A stretch of DNA of 64,000 nucleotides from Rhodospirillales bacterium (lineage in GTDB: Bacteria > Pseudomonadota > Alphaproteobacteria > Rhodospirillales > Defluviicoccaceae), in assembly GCA_016793925.1 (NCBI GenBank), contig JAEULH010000083.1, positions 1 to 64,000 on the forward strand, written 5' to 3'. Shown here piece by piece: positions 1 through 9,036 of the stretch. The translations under genes were made by a program, and so were the position numbers. Positions within the stretch are counted from its first letter, which is position 1; every line of letters starts with the position of its first letter. Below the pieces are notes generated by a model, which did not search any database, was not told the origin of the DNA, and saw nothing but the letters and a program-made list of their open reading frames with translations.

Positions 1-1
1 C

Positions 2-280
2 ACCTTCAGCGGCGTCCTCGCCTCGTACGGCGTCGCCGCGCCCGTGGCGCATTCCCTGGAATCGACGTTCGCAGCCGAGGGCAAGTACCTCGAGTGCATC
101 AAGGCCGGGATCATCGCCCACATCCAGGGCTACGCCCCGCAGATCGCCATCGAGTTCGCGCGCAAGACGATCCCCAGCCACCTGCGGCCGAGCTTCGCCG
201 AAGTCGAGGAGACAATACAGAACGCTCCGGCTCACAACGCTGCCGGCCATGACGCGACGGCCGTGAGCGCTCCGGCCTGA
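2..280 (+). CDS. motA: Flagellar stator protein MotA, C-terminal end (partial)
   Basis: This is the last 92 codons of a MotA-type proton channel subunit; the frame is open to the left edge of the window. MotA is the four-helix inner-membrane partner of MotB and its cytoplasmic loop drives the flagellar rotor. The visible part carries the family's C-terminal signature: the turn GVAAPVAHSLES after the last membrane segment, then KYLECIKAGIIAHIQGYAPQ and the tail motif IPSHLRPSFAEVE. The protein ends 10 bases before motB, the standard motAB operon order. An extra Ala/His-rich tail of about 20 residues follows the conserved end. The identification rests on the C-terminus only but the motifs and the motB neighbour make it secure. 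Confidence 0.93.
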   Translation, partial: TFSGVLASYGVAAPVAHSLESTFAAEGKYLECIKAGIIAHIQGYAPQIAIEFARKTIPSHLRPSFAEVEETIQNAPAHNAAGHDATAVSAPA

Positions 281-290
281 AGAACGGCGG

Positions 291-1154
291 ATGAACCAGA
301 CGCCGGTCATCGTCAAGAAAGTCCACGGTGCTGGCCACAAGAAGCACGGCGGCGCCTGGAAGGTCGCCTACGCCGACTTCGTCACCGCGATGATGGCATT
401 CTTCCTGCTGCTGTGGCTGCTGAACGCCGCGACCCGCGAGCAGCTCGAAGGCATATCCGACTACTTCTCGCCGATCACCACCCGCCCGGCGACGAGCGGC
501 GGCGGCGGTCTGCTTGCGGGCGAGGTTGCCGCGGAGAAAGGCACCTACGAGATGGACATCGCCGAGGCCAAGCCGATGGAGCCGCCGCCGCTCATGGACC
601 CGAGGGGCTTCCCGCCACCGCCGGCGGCCACGGAGGCCGAGACCTCGTCACCCCGCGACAGCGCGCGCGAACAGCAGCAGTTGGACGAAGCCGAAGCCGC
701 GCTGCGCGCCGCGATACGTCGTCTGCCGAAAGCCGCAAGGCTCGCGAAGAGCCTCCTCATCGACAACACGGCCGAGGGCTTGCGGATTCAGATCGTCGAT
801 CAGGAAGGGCTGCCCATGTTCCCCCGCGGCGAAGCCGGCATGTACACCCACACCCGGTCGCTGCTGAAGATGGTCGCGGGGGTCGTTCTCGAGATGCCGC
901 AGGCGATCGCGATCAGCGGCCACACGGATGCGCTTCCCTTCGCCGCTTCGGCCGGCTACTCGAACTGGGAGCTGTCGGCCGATCGCGCGAACGCCGTTCG
1001 CCGTGCGCTTGTCGAAGATGGCGTTCCGCCCGATCGCGTCGCCCGCGTCGTCGGCCGGGCCGCGACCGAGCCGCTGTTGCGCGACGATCCGGAAGCGCCC
1101 GGCAACCGCCGCATCACGGTCGTTCTGCTTCGCGGATCGAAGGGCGTGCGCTAG
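291..1154 (+). CDS. motB: Flagellar stator protein MotB
   Basis: MotB anchors the stator to peptidoglycan and supplies the proton-binding aspartate. The 287-residue protein has a basic cytoplasmic N-terminus, then one membrane helix beginning YADFVTAMMAFFLLLWLL; Asp29 in the YADF motif corresponds to the essential channel aspartate. A Pro-rich periplasmic linker (about residues 75-130) leads to an OmpA/MotB peptidoglycan-binding domain with the core ISGHTDALPF and the helix NWELSADRANAVRRAL (about residues 205-245). The start ATG lies 10 bases after motA, so the pair is co-transcribed and probably translationally linked. Length and domain order are normal for the family. Confidence 0.96.
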   Translation: MNQTPVIVKKVHGAGHKKHGGAWKVAYADFVTAMMAFFLLLWLLNAATREQLEGISDYFSPITTRPATSGGGGLLAGEVAAEKGTYEMDIAEAKPMEPPPLMDPRGFPPPPAATEAETSSPRDSAREQQQLDEAEAALRAAIRRLPKAARLAKSLLIDNTAEGLRIQIVDQEGLPMFPRGEAGMYTHTRSLLKMVAGVVLEMPQAIAISGHTDALPFAASAGYSNWELSADRANAVRRALVEDGVPPDRVARVVGRAATEPLLRDDPEAPGNRRITVVLLRGSKGVR

Positions 1155-1252
1155 CGCCAGACTTCAGATTGTCCACCGATCATGGCTTGTTCTCAATGTC
1201 TCTCAGGGATGATAATAGTTCTCGGGTGTCAAGCTGGTCGACCGGGCAGGCG

Positions 1253-2014
1253 ATGAAGCACGATCTGGCAGGGCTGACGGCGCAGTATTTCTTCTCGACC
1301 GCGCCCCTGCCATGCCCCTATCTCCCCGGGCGCACCGAGCGCCGACTGGTGACGGAGTTGAGCGGACGGCAGGCCGTCGCCGTCCACGACACGCTGTCGC
1401 GCGCCGGCTTTCGGCGCAGCCACGGCATCGCCTACGTTCCGGTCTGCCGAAACTGCGCGGCCTGCGTCGCCGTGCGGATCGTCGCCGGCGAGTTCAAGCC
1501 CTCGCGCGGACAGCGCCGAACCCTGGCCCGGAATGAGGACCTCATCGCCATCGAGCGGCCGGCGCGGGCGACCGACGAACAGTATCGGCTGTTCCGGCGT
1601 TACCAGCGCGCCCGTCACGGCAACGGCGAAATGGCGCGGATGGATTTCGCCGACTACCAGATGCTGATCGAGGAAACGCCGGTCGATACCCTCGTCGTCG
1701 AGTTCCGCGACCGGGACGGCAGGCTGGTTGCCGGGTGCCTCGCCGACCGTCTCGCCGACGGCTTCTCCGCCGTCTACAGCTTCTTCGATCCGAGCCTGAC
1801 GAAGCGCAGCCTTGGCACGTACATGATCATGTGGCTGGTGGAATGGACGGCGCTGCTCGACCTTCCCTACGTCTACCTGGGCTTCTGGGTCGATAACTGC
1901 GCCAAGATGGACTACAAGAGGGTCTTCCGGCCGATGGAGGCGTATACCTCCGAAGGCTGGAAGCGCCTGGAGCCGCTCGCGGCGAGGGATCGCGACCGCG
2001 AAGACGCGGGCTGA
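1253..2014 (+). CDS. bpt: Aspartate/glutamate leucyltransferase (N-end rule)
   Basis: Bpt moves leucine from Leu-tRNA to N-terminal Asp or Glu of proteins, marking them for ClpS/ClpAP degradation. The 253-residue product shows the ATE_N signature (PCPYLPGRTERR, then CRNCAACVAVRI with the CxxC pair) and the ATE_C part with GLADRLADGFSAVYSFFDP-like core and the YLGFWVDNCAKMDYK motif that is near-invariant in the family. I chose ATG 1253, which follows a GGGCAGG stretch and gives the usual N-terminus. An in-frame ATG at 1196 would add 19 residues but has no Shine-Dalgarno sequence. It stands alone after motB, with a 98-base gap, and probably has its own promoter. Confidence 0.93.
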   Translation: MKHDLAGLTAQYFFSTAPLPCPYLPGRTERRLVTELSGRQAVAVHDTLSRAGFRRSHGIAYVPVCRNCAACVAVRIVAGEFKPSRGQRRTLARNEDLIAIERPARATDEQYRLFRRYQRARHGNGEMARMDFADYQMLIEETPVDTLVVEFRDRDGRLVAGCLADRLADGFSAVYSFFDPSLTKRSLGTYMIMWLVEWTALLDLPYVYLGFWVDNCAKMDYKRVFRPMEAYTSEGWKRLEPLAARDRDREDAG

Positions 2015-2270
2015 ACCGAGGCGGGCGCGCGTTCCGGCGGGTCGCCGCCGATCCTGCATCCGACACGATCCCGATCGAGCCGCGCAACGGGCGCGATTGC
2101 TTCTTTTCTGCGCCGTCGCCCGGGAGGCGTCGCCATCCGCATCGGGTTCCATTCGCGGACGGCTTGATCTAGGCTCGCCCCACGTCTGGCGCTGATTCTC
2201 TGACGCAACATCAATAATGACGCGATCCCGGCCCGATGCCGCGATCCGTCTTCACGGGAAGGGACTGTTC

Positions 2271-3383
2271 ATGGATCGCCGGGGCTTCATTCGCGCCGCC
2301 GCCGTCACGGGCGTTGGCGGCGCCGCTGCATCTCAACTCGCCGCGCCCGCCGTTGCGAAGGGACGGATGGAGTGGCGAATGGTGACGACGTGGCCGAAGA
2401 ACTACCCGGGTCTCGGCACCGGCGCGGAACTCCTCGCCCAACTGATCGAGCGCGGCACGGACGGGCGACTCACCGTCAAGGTGTTCGGCGCCGGCGAAAT
2501 CGTTCCCGCGTTCGAGGCGCTCGACGCGGTGTCCGGCGGCACCGTCGAGATGGGCCACGGCGCATCCTACTACTGGAAGGGCAAGATCGCCGCGTTGCAG
2601 TTTTTGACCACCTTTCCCTTCGGCCTGACCGCGCAGGAGCAGAACGCCTGGTTCCAGTATGGCGGCGGTCAGGAGATCGCCGATGAGATGTACAAGCAAC
2701 TCGGCTGCAAGTTCTTCCCGTCGGGCAACAGCGGGGCGCAAATGGGCGGCTGGTTCAACCGGGAGATCAACAGCCTGGAGGACTACAAGGGGCTGAAGAT
2801 GCGCATTCCCGGGCTGGGCGGCGAAGTCGTCAAGGCCGCCGGCGGCAACGTCGTCAACCTTCCGGGCGCGGAAATCCCGCCGGCCCTTCAGTCCGGCGCG
2901 ATCGACGCCGCAGAATGGGTCGGACCGTACAACGATCTCGCCTTCGGCCTCTACAAGAGCGCCAAGTACTACTACTACCCCGGCTGGCATGAGCCGGGTT
3001 CGACGCTCGACAACTTCATCAATCTCGCGGCCTGGGAGGGGCTGCCGGCGGACATCAAGGCGGTCATCGAAAGCGCCAACGCCGCAGTCAACCAGACGGT
3101 GCTCAGCGAGTTCGTCGCCCGCAACAACTCCTCGCTGAAGACGCTGGTCCAGCAGCACGGCGTCGTCCTCAAGGCGTTTCCCGACCCCGTTCTGGAAGGC
3201 CTCGGCGGCCTCTCGGGACAGGTCCTCGACGGCCTCGCCGCCAGCGATCCGATGAGCCGCAAGGTCATGGACAGCCTGCTGTCGTTCCGCAAGGACGCAA
3301 TGGCGTGGACCAGGCTTTCCGAGCAGGCTTTCACCGCCGCACGGGCCCTGCCCTACACCTTCGCCGAAGCCAAGGCCGGGTAG
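2271..3383 (+). CDS. TRAP transporter solute-binding protein, TakP-like (keto-acid type)
   Basis: This is the periplasmic receptor of a TRAP uptake system. Residues 1-30 form a Tat signal (DRRGFIRAAA, ending AAPAVA), so the protein should be exported folded. The mature part matches the TakP branch of the DctP family, with MVTTWPKNYPG, the RIPGLGGEVVKAAGG strand and EWVGPYNDLAFGLYKSAKYY. In the characterised TakP the latter two regions line the ligand site and bind 2-oxo monocarboxylates through a cation. The start ATG 2271 has a GGGAAGGGA Shine-Dalgarno eight bases upstream; an upstream in-frame ATG at 2217 would block the signal. The matching permease genes lie 2 kb away on the opposite strand, which is an unusual arrangement. 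The exact substrate is inference. Confidence 0.88.
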   Translation: MDRRGFIRAAAVTGVGGAAASQLAAPAVAKGRMEWRMVTTWPKNYPGLGTGAELLAQLIERGTDGRLTVKVFGAGEIVPAFEALDAVSGGTVEMGHGASYYWKGKIAALQFLTTFPFGLTAQEQNAWFQYGGGQEIADEMYKQLGCKFFPSGNSGAQMGGWFNREINSLEDYKGLKMRIPGLGGEVVKAAGGNVVNLPGAEIPPALQSGAIDAAEWVGPYNDLAFGLYKSAKYYYYPGWHEPGSTLDNFINLAAWEGLPADIKAVIESANAAVNQTVLSEFVARNNSSLKTLVQQHGVVLKAFPDPVLEGLGGLSGQVLDGLAASDPMSRKVMDSLLSFRKDAMAWTRLSEQAFTAARALPYTFAEAKAG

Positions 3384-3619
3384 CCGGCGCGCGATCACCG
3401 CATCGGCGGCAAGGTCCGCGGCGTTGCCGCCGGCGCAGGCGCACAATTTTACCCTATAATGTCGATTGACTTGATAGACATATAGCCATAGCCTTTTCTG
3501 GCGCGGGAACAGAAGGCTCCCTCGCCGGTCGGAGCGAGGCCATGCGCGCCCTTCTCGGACGGCCCGATGCCGTTCGCGGCGCCGTTGTCCTGCAGCGAAA
3601 GGGAAGAAAGGGAACTGCT

Positions 3620-5377
3620 ATGAGCACGATTCACAACGCCTTCGTGATCAAGGTCGACGGCAAAGTCGGCGGCCTCGTTCGGCGCGAGAGCCGCGGCTTT
3701 CGCTTCATCGCGACGGATGGCGCGTTCAGCGCCCTCGACCAGAAGCGGTTCGCCTCGCCGGCAAAAGCGGAACTGGCGGTCCGGCGCATCGGTCGGACGA
3801 AGGAAGGGGCGCCAAAAGCGGTTCCCGCTCGCGGGCCGGCGGCCCTCATCGATCGCGTCGCGGCGCTCTTCTCCCGTTCGCATTCCCGGTCCCCGTCGTG
3901 GCCAGGCCTCCGCCTTCCGCACGCGTCCAGCGAACGACCGCGACCGAACCTTCGCCCGAGCGCAGCCCCGCGCAGCAGCGCCTTTTCCGAGCGCGAGGCC
4001 GCCTCCAGTCGCAGCCAGGCTTTGGCCATCGTCGGCGCCGGCTTCAGCGGGACGTTGCTGGCGCTCCATCTCTCGCGGCATGACAGGTTCAATCGACGCA
4101 TCCACCTGTTCGAGCAGCGGGCAAGCTTCGGCCCGGGACTTGCCTACTCGACGGGAAACCCGAGCCACCGGGTCAACACCCGGGCAATCAACATGAGCGC
4201 GTTTCCCGACCGGCCCGATCATTTTGTCGAATGGCTGGCGGATCATGCGCGTCGCAATCGCCTCGAGCAGCCGACCGGCTACTCCTTCGTCACCCGCCGC
4301 GTGTTCGGGTCGTATATCGAAAGCCTGCTCCGCGCCCAGATTTCGGACAACACCACGTCGGGGCGATTGTTTCTGGTTGCGGACGAGGTCGTGGACCTGG
4401 GCCAGGACGGCGATCTCGTCTCGATCCGCACCGCAGGCGGGCGGACCTACACGGCGCGGCGCGTCGTCCTCGCCACCGGCAACCCGGCGCCCGGACGAAA
4501 CGACGGGGCCTATTTCGGCGACCCGTGGGATCCGGCGGCCGTTGCGGGCCTCTCGCCGGACGGCGCCGTCCTCCTCATGGGCACCGGCCTGACCATGGTC
4601 GACGTTGTCCAGTCGCTTCTGGACGTGGGCCACACCGGCCCGATCATCGCGATTTCGCGACGGGGACTGTTGCCTCGCGTTCACACCCGCGCGGAGCCCT
4701 TGCGCCTGGACAGGGACGAGATCCCCGAGACGGCGTCGTTGGCCGAGCTCACCGTCTGGTTCCGCCGGCAGCTTGCGAAGGCCGAGGCCGACGGCGCGGA
4801 CTGGCGGTCGGTGATCGACGGTGTTCGGCCCCACGTCAGCGAACTCTGGGCGCACCTTCCCATCGACGCGCGGCGCCGCTTCCTGAGACACCTCCGCCCC
4901 TACTGGGATGTGCATCGGCATCGACTGTCCCCGCAGGTCAACGCCCTCTTCCAGGACGCGCTCGCGCGCGGCCAGTTGACGGTGCACGCCGGCCGCATCG
5001 TCGAACTGCGGCCGGATACGCAAACCGCGACCGTCCGCTTTCGCCGGCGCGGGGTCGCGGCCGTCGAGGAGACGTTGCGGGTCGATCGCGTGATCGATTG
5101 CACCGGGCCCGCCACCGCCTACCGGGGCGGCGTCTCCCCCGTCATCGACAGCCTGCTCTCGCGCGGCTGGGCCAGGCCCGATCCGCTCAACCTCGGCCTG
5201 GAGGTCGACCAGCATGGCGCACTGGTTCAAAAGGACGGCACGCCTTCATCCCGCGTCTTCGCGGTCGGTCCGCTCACCCGCGGGTCGTTCTGGGAGAGCG
5301 TGGCGGTACCCGACATCCGCGCCCACTGCGCTCGCCTCGCCGACCATCTGGCCTCGCTTGCGCTCGTGACGCGATAA
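3620..5377 (+). CDS. FAD/NAD(P)-binding oxidoreductase (NAD_binding_9 type) with extra N-terminal domain
   Basis: This 585-residue protein has two parts. Residues 1-57 form a small domain (AFVIKVDGKVGGLVRRE, then a GFRFIATDGAFSALD strand and an AxxAxRR helix) that looks like free-standing alphaproteobacterial small proteins. A Ser/Arg/Pro-rich linker (58-132) follows. From residue 135 comes a flavoprotein: dinucleotide motif IVGAGFSG (137-144), PGLAYSTGNPSHRVNTRA typical of the HI0933-unrelated FAD-NAD(P)-binding family, a second GTGLTMVDVVQSLL glycine motif, and VIDCTGP near the C-terminus. The family reaction is not defined. It sits between the TRAP receptor gene and its permeases, facing the permease genes end to end. 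ATG 3620 is preceded by AGAAAGGGA and fits better than the ATG at 3542. Confidence 0.82.
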   Translation: MSTIHNAFVIKVDGKVGGLVRRESRGFRFIATDGAFSALDQKRFASPAKAELAVRRIGRTKEGAPKAVPARGPAALIDRVAALFSRSHSRSPSWPGLRLPHASSERPRPNLRPSAAPRSSAFSEREAASSRSQALAIVGAGFSGTLLALHLSRHDRFNRRIHLFEQRASFGPGLAYSTGNPSHRVNTRAINMSAFPDRPDHFVEWLADHARRNRLEQPTGYSFVTRRVFGSYIESLLRAQISDNTTSGRLFLVADEVVDLGQDGDLVSIRTAGGRTYTARRVVLATGNPAPGRNDGAYFGDPWDPAAVAGLSPDGAVLLMGTGLTMVDVVQSLLDVGHTGPIIAISRRGLLPRVHTRAEPLRLDRDEIPETASLAELTVWFRRQLAKAEADGADWRSVIDGVRPHVSELWAHLPIDARRRFLRHLRPYWDVHRHRLSPQVNALFQDALARGQLTVHAGRIVELRPDTQTATVRFRRRGVAAVEETLRVDRVIDCTGPATAYRGGVSPVIDSLLSRGWARPDPLNLGLEVDQHGALVQKDGTPSSRVFAVGPLTRGSFWESVAVPDIRAHCARLADHLASLALVTR

Positions 5378-5400
5378 GTCGAAACGGGCGCGCGGGAACG

Positions 5401-7053
5401 TCAGGGAAACAGGGTCGCGGGCAGCCACGTCGCCAGCGCCGGGAAGGCCGCGACCAGCGCAAGGACGGCGAGCTGGATGGCGACGAACGGGACGATCCCG
5501 CGATAGATGTCGAGTGTCGTGACCTCCGGCGGCGCGACGCCGCGCAGGTAGAACAGGGCGAACCCGAAAGGCGGCGTCAGAAAACTGGTCTGCAGGTTGA
5601 TCGCGATCATGACCCCGAACCAGACGGGGCTGACGTCCATCTGCAGGATGATGGGTCCGACGATCGGCACGACGACGAAAATGATCTCGATGAAGTCGAG
5701 AAAGAAGCCGAGCACGAACATCACCAGCATGACCGCCAGCATCGCCGCGAACGAGCCGCCGGGCATGCTGCTCAGGACGTCGGCGACGAGCCTGTCGCCG
5801 CCGAAGCCGCGAAAGACCAGGGAGAACACCGACGCGCCCAGCAGAATGACGAAGACCATGCTGCTGATCCGGACCGTCGCGCGCATCACCTCGCCGAGCA
5901 CGCCGACGCCGACGAGGATGCGGATAGCGTCGATCAGTCCCCAGAGGAGGGCAAGCGCGGCGACGACAGCGAGGCCGAAGGCAACGGCGTCGAGCGGAGG
6001 CACGACGTCGCGCTGAATGCGCAGATCGAACAGCGCGCTCAGCGCGATCTGCAGCGCCAGCGCAAGCCCGGCGAGCTCAAGGGGCCGGCCGGCGATCCGG
6101 CGCAGGATGCGCCCCGGTCCGCCGCGGCTTTCGCCCTCCCGCCGCGCCGCCCTGCCGTTCTTGTCGCCCCCGTCCGCGTCACCTCGGGTCGCCTGCGCGG
6201 CGAGCAGAAGCGCGCCGATACAGCCGACCGCAGCGGCTTCCGTCGGCGTGGCGACGCCGGCGAGGATGGAGCCGAGGACGGCCAGAATCAGCAGGCCCGG
6301 TGGCAAAAGCGCCGTCATCACCCGGCGACCGAGGTCGGGCGCGCGTCCGCCGCCGCTCCGGATCAGGGCCGGGCAACTCGCCGGCTTCACGATCGCCTGA
6401 ACGACGATCCAGCCCATGTAGCAGACGACAAGGATCATTCCGGGGATGAAGGAGCCGGCGAAGAGGTCGATGACCGAAACCGGCTCGGGCGCCCAGTTGC
6501 CGATGGCGCGTTGCGCCTCGGCGTACGCGCCTTGCAGGATGTCGCCGAGAAGAACGAGAACGATCGATGGCGGGATGATCTGCCCCAGGGTTCCGGACGC
6601 GCTGATCGTCCCTGCCGCCAGCTTCGGGTCGTAGCCGGCGCGAAGCATGGTCGGCAGGCTGAGCACCCCCATCGTCACCACCGTCGCCCCGACGATGCCG
6701 GTCGACGCCGCCAGCAGCATGCCGACGAAGACAACGCTCAGGCCGAGGCCGCCGCGCATCCGGCCGAAGAGCAGGCCCATGGTTTCGAGCAACTGGTCGG
6801 CGATTTTGGCGCGCTCCAGGGTAACGCCCATGAAGACGAAGAGCGGCACGGCGACCAGCACCTCGTTGACCATGATGCCGAGGTACCGCAACGGCAGGCC
6901 CCCAAGCAGGCGCAGGTCGAAGACGTCGAAACAGGCTCCGACAAGCGCGAACCCGAGCGCCGTCCCGGCGAGGCTGAAGGCCACCGGAAAGCCAAACATG
7001 AGCACGCCGCAGACGACGGCGAACATCGAGACGCTGAGGATTTCCCCGGCCAT
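5401..7053 (-). CDS. TRAP transporter large permease (DctM-like)
   Basis: DctM is the ion-coupled membrane channel of TRAP systems. The 550-residue protein has about a dozen hydrophobic segments and the family motifs GFPVAFSLAGTALGFAL near the N-terminus, PLFVFMGVTLER, GILGQIIPPSIVLVLLGD-like and the C-terminal FFLDFIEIIFVVVPI and QTSFLTPPFGFALFYLRG. It is about 120 residues longer than the common DctM because of a hydrophilic and membrane insertion around residues 235-370, a feature of the larger permeases that pair with TakP-type receptors. It starts 2 bases after the stop of the small permease, so the two are one operon. Its partner receptor is most likely the Tat-exported protein at 2.3-3.4 kb; that pairing is inference. 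Confidence 0.9.
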   Translation of the reverse strand: MAGEILSVSMFAVVCGVLMFGFPVAFSLAGTALGFALVGACFDVFDLRLLGGLPLRYLGIMVNEVLVAVPLFVFMGVTLERAKIADQLLETMGLLFGRMRGGLGLSVVFVGMLLAASTGIVGATVVTMGVLSLPTMLRAGYDPKLAAGTISASGTLGQIIPPSIVLVLLGDILQGAYAEAQRAIGNWAPEPVSVIDLFAGSFIPGMILVVCYMGWIVVQAIVKPASCPALIRSGGGRAPDLGRRVMTALLPPGLLILAVLGSILAGVATPTEAAAVGCIGALLLAAQATRGDADGGDKNGRAARREGESRGGPGRILRRIAGRPLELAGLALALQIALSALFDLRIQRDVVPPLDAVAFGLAVVAALALLWGLIDAIRILVGVGVLGEVMRATVRISSMVFVILLGASVFSLVFRGFGGDRLVADVLSSMPGGSFAAMLAVMLVMFVLGFFLDFIEIIFVVVPIVGPIILQMDVSPVWFGVMIAINLQTSFLTPPFGFALFYLRGVAPPEVTTLDIYRGIVPFVAIQLAVLALVAAFPALATWLPATLFP

Positions 7054-7055
7054 GT

Positions 7056-7601
7056 CTAGCGGTCCGGCGCGCCGTCGCGAGCCCCGAAGGCTCCGTCACA
7101 ACCGGCCAGGGTGAGGATGGCGCGGCCGGCCATCGCCAGGCCCTGCAGGCCGAGAAGGACGCAGAAGAGGAGAAGCACCGATTTCAGCAGGAACACGCCG
7201 GGCAGGCCGCCGGCTTCGCGCGAGCCTTCCAGGCGCAGCCAGGAGACGACGACGTACGGCCACGCGACCCAGCCGATCATGATCACGAAAGGCAGGAGCA
7301 GCAGAACCGCGCCAACCAGATCGACGGCCGCCTTCGTCCGCGGCGGGGCCTCGCGGTAGAAGATATCCACCCGAACGTGGCCATCGTGAGCGAGGGTGTA
7401 GCCGGCGCCGACCATGAAAACGATGCCGTGGAGCCAGACGTAGGACTCCTGCAGCCAGACGAAGCCGATCGAGAAGACGTATCGCAGGACGACGACGACG
7501 AAGGTGATCAGGACCATCGCCAATGTCAGCCACGCGGCGGCGCGCCCGGCGACCTCGTTGAGCCCTTCGATCGCAAGGACCAACCGCTTGATTGCGCGCA
7601 T
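7056..7601 (-). CDS. TRAP transporter small permease (DctQ-like)
   Basis: DctQ is the four-helix accessory membrane subunit of TRAP transporters. The 181-residue product shows four hydrophobic segments, the first beginning WLTLAMVLITFVVVVLRY, followed by the family-typical WLQESYVWLHGIVFMVGAGYTL and HVRVDIFY at the start of the third. ATG 7601 is used because GGGAGCAG precedes it; a GTG two codons further upstream (7607) is possible. It is the first gene of a two-gene operon with the large permease. The region upstream (7608-7747) separates it from recO and holds no recognisable gene. Confidence 0.88.
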   Translation of the reverse strand: MRAIKRLVLAIEGLNEVAGRAAAWLTLAMVLITFVVVVLRYVFSIGFVWLQESYVWLHGIVFMVGAGYTLAHDGHVRVDIFYREAPPRTKAAVDLVGAVLLLLPFVIMIGWVAWPYVVVSWLRLEGSREAGGLPGVFLLKSVLLLFCVLLGLQGLAMAGRAILTLAGCDGAFGARDGAPDR

Positions 7602-7747
7602 GGGCACTGCTCCCGACTCCCGCGTCCCGGCCGCCTTGTCGCGGCTTCACATTGCGGCGTCGGGCAGCACCGTATTGGCTTTGACGCCCGCTGCATACCG
7701 TTCTTCATTGAGAGCTTGATCGAAACGGGGCACGGCCGGGCGCACGT

Positions 7748-8506
7748 TCAGGACGCCGCGGTGGGCGCGTCCCCTTGCGATGACGTCGCGCGGCGAAGCC
7801 GGTCGAGCAGGCGCAGGCGCGCCGCCGGCAGGCCATGCCCGCGCATGCGGAAAACGTTGCGCTCGAGGAAGTACCCGGTCAGCGCCAGCCCCGCGACCGC
7901 ATCCGCCGCCGTGCCCGTTGCTCCCGGCGCAAGGAGGAAGGGCGGCAGCGCAAGCAGCCGGTCGTGGTAGGGCGCGCCCGCAACCCGCGAGACCGCGCGG
8001 CCGCTCCGGGGCGAAACGTAAACCAGGTCATCGCAACTGCCGGTGGCGGCGCAGGCGGAGAGGTCGAGGCCGTAGCCGAGCGCCTGCAGCAGGCCAAGCT
8101 CCCACTTTACGGCCGCCGACGGCCACACCGCATCGTCCGCAAGGCTGGCCAGCAGCGCCAGCATGCCGGCGAAGACGGCCGCCTGGGGTTCGCGCTCCGG
8201 CAGCGCCGCTTCGGCCACGGCGCAGGCCGAAGCGAGCGCGGCGAGCCGGGCGGGATGTTCAAGCAGCTCGCTCGCGCGTTGAACGCCGGGCTCCCAGGAG
8301 ACGGTGCCGAGGTGATCGGCGAGCCGCGCCCGCCAGACCGCCCGGATCACGCTGCCCGGCTGGAGGAAGCCGCGAGCCCTGCGACTGCGAGCGCCTCTTA
8401 CGAGCCCGACATGGCGGCCATGGTCGCGGGTCAGCAGCGAGACAACGGCCGAGCTTTCGCCATGTCGCCGGAGCGAAAGGATGATGGCGTCATCGGTCCA
8501 TTCCAT
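7748..8506 (-). CDS. recO: DNA repair and recombination mediator RecO
   Basis: RecO helps load RecA on SSB-coated single-stranded DNA in the RecFOR pathway. The 252-residue protein begins with the oligonucleotide-binding fold (MEWTDDAIILSLRRHGESS, VVSLLTRDHGRHVGLVRGA) and ends with the helical domain containing LDLSACAATGSCDDLVYVSP, the usual RecO zinc-site region with its Cys residues and the VSPRSGRAVSRVAG stretch. Placement after era is normal in alphaproteobacteria, although here 530 bases and a small opposite-strand gene separate the two. Start ATG 8506 gives the standard N-terminus. Confidence 0.92.
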   Translation of the reverse strand: MEWTDDAIILSLRRHGESSAVVSLLTRDHGRHVGLVRGARSRRARGFLQPGSVIRAVWRARLADHLGTVSWEPGVQRASELLEHPARLAALASACAVAEAALPEREPQAAVFAGMLALLASLADDAVWPSAAVKWELGLLQALGYGLDLSACAATGSCDDLVYVSPRSGRAVSRVAGAPYHDRLLALPPFLLAPGATGTAADAVAGLALTGYFLERNVFRMRGHGLPAARLRLLDRLRRATSSQGDAPTAAS

Positions 8507-8761
8507 GGTCTCGCCTGCCCATTGTCCGGAGGCCATCCCCGCGTCCGGCTCGCTTCCCGTCGGCCTGCACAAGGAGGCGGCACCCGCCCGCCCGGTGTGC
8601 AAGAAATGGGCGGTGCGCCGGGACCTGCCGTCGACGACCGTCCACGGACGCGCCGGCCCGCCTCGCATTCTCGGCCCTGCCCTGCGCCGCGCGGCGCAAT
8701 TGGCCCGGTTGTTGCTGCGCTCGCGCCACAATGCAAATCGTTCTGGGGAACGGGGAAGACA

Positions 8762-9013
8762 ATGGACGGATATGTTGAGGACCGGCGTTTGGGCATTCAC
8801 AACATCATGATTACCGAACCGCATCCCTGTCGGAGAGGCTTTTTCCGCCGGATCTACGCCCGCGTCGAGATCGCGAACAACGGCGAATACTGGGTCTGGC
8901 GACAGATCGATGAGACCGGCGCGCCTTTGACCGACGCCGAGCGCGCGTTCGATACGGAGGATGCGGCGCTGAGCGACGCGGTCAGCCGGCTCCACGGCGA
9001 GGCGGTCGTCTAG
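8762..9013 (+). CDS. Small conserved-looking hypothetical protein
   Basis: An 83-residue reading frame lies between recO and era on the opposite strand. It starts at ATG 8762 with GGGGAAG just upstream. The sequence has a basic first half (HPCRRGFFRRIYARVEI), an aromatic strand (NNGEYWVWRQIDETG) and an acidic helical end. The composition and codon positions look like a real folded protein rather than a shadow, since nothing is encoded on the other strand here. I do not recognise the family. It converges on era, whose stop is 24 bases away. Confidence 0.5.
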   Translation: MDGYVEDRRLGIHNIMITEPHPCRRGFFRRIYARVEIANNGEYWVWRQIDETGAPLTDAERAFDTEDAALSDAVSRLHGEAVV

Positions 9014-9036
9014 GCGATCCCAACCGCCGCCCCCGC

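Noticed and set aside
3449-5230. 593-codon open frame on the minus strand
   Set aside because: It lies opposite the FAD oxidoreductase, has Arg/Ala/Gly-rich shadow composition, and shows no domain.
4231-7059. 942-codon open frame on the plus strand
   Set aside because: It overlaps the flavoprotein and the TRAP permease genes, and its composition is that of an antisense or out-of-frame reading of high-GC DNA.
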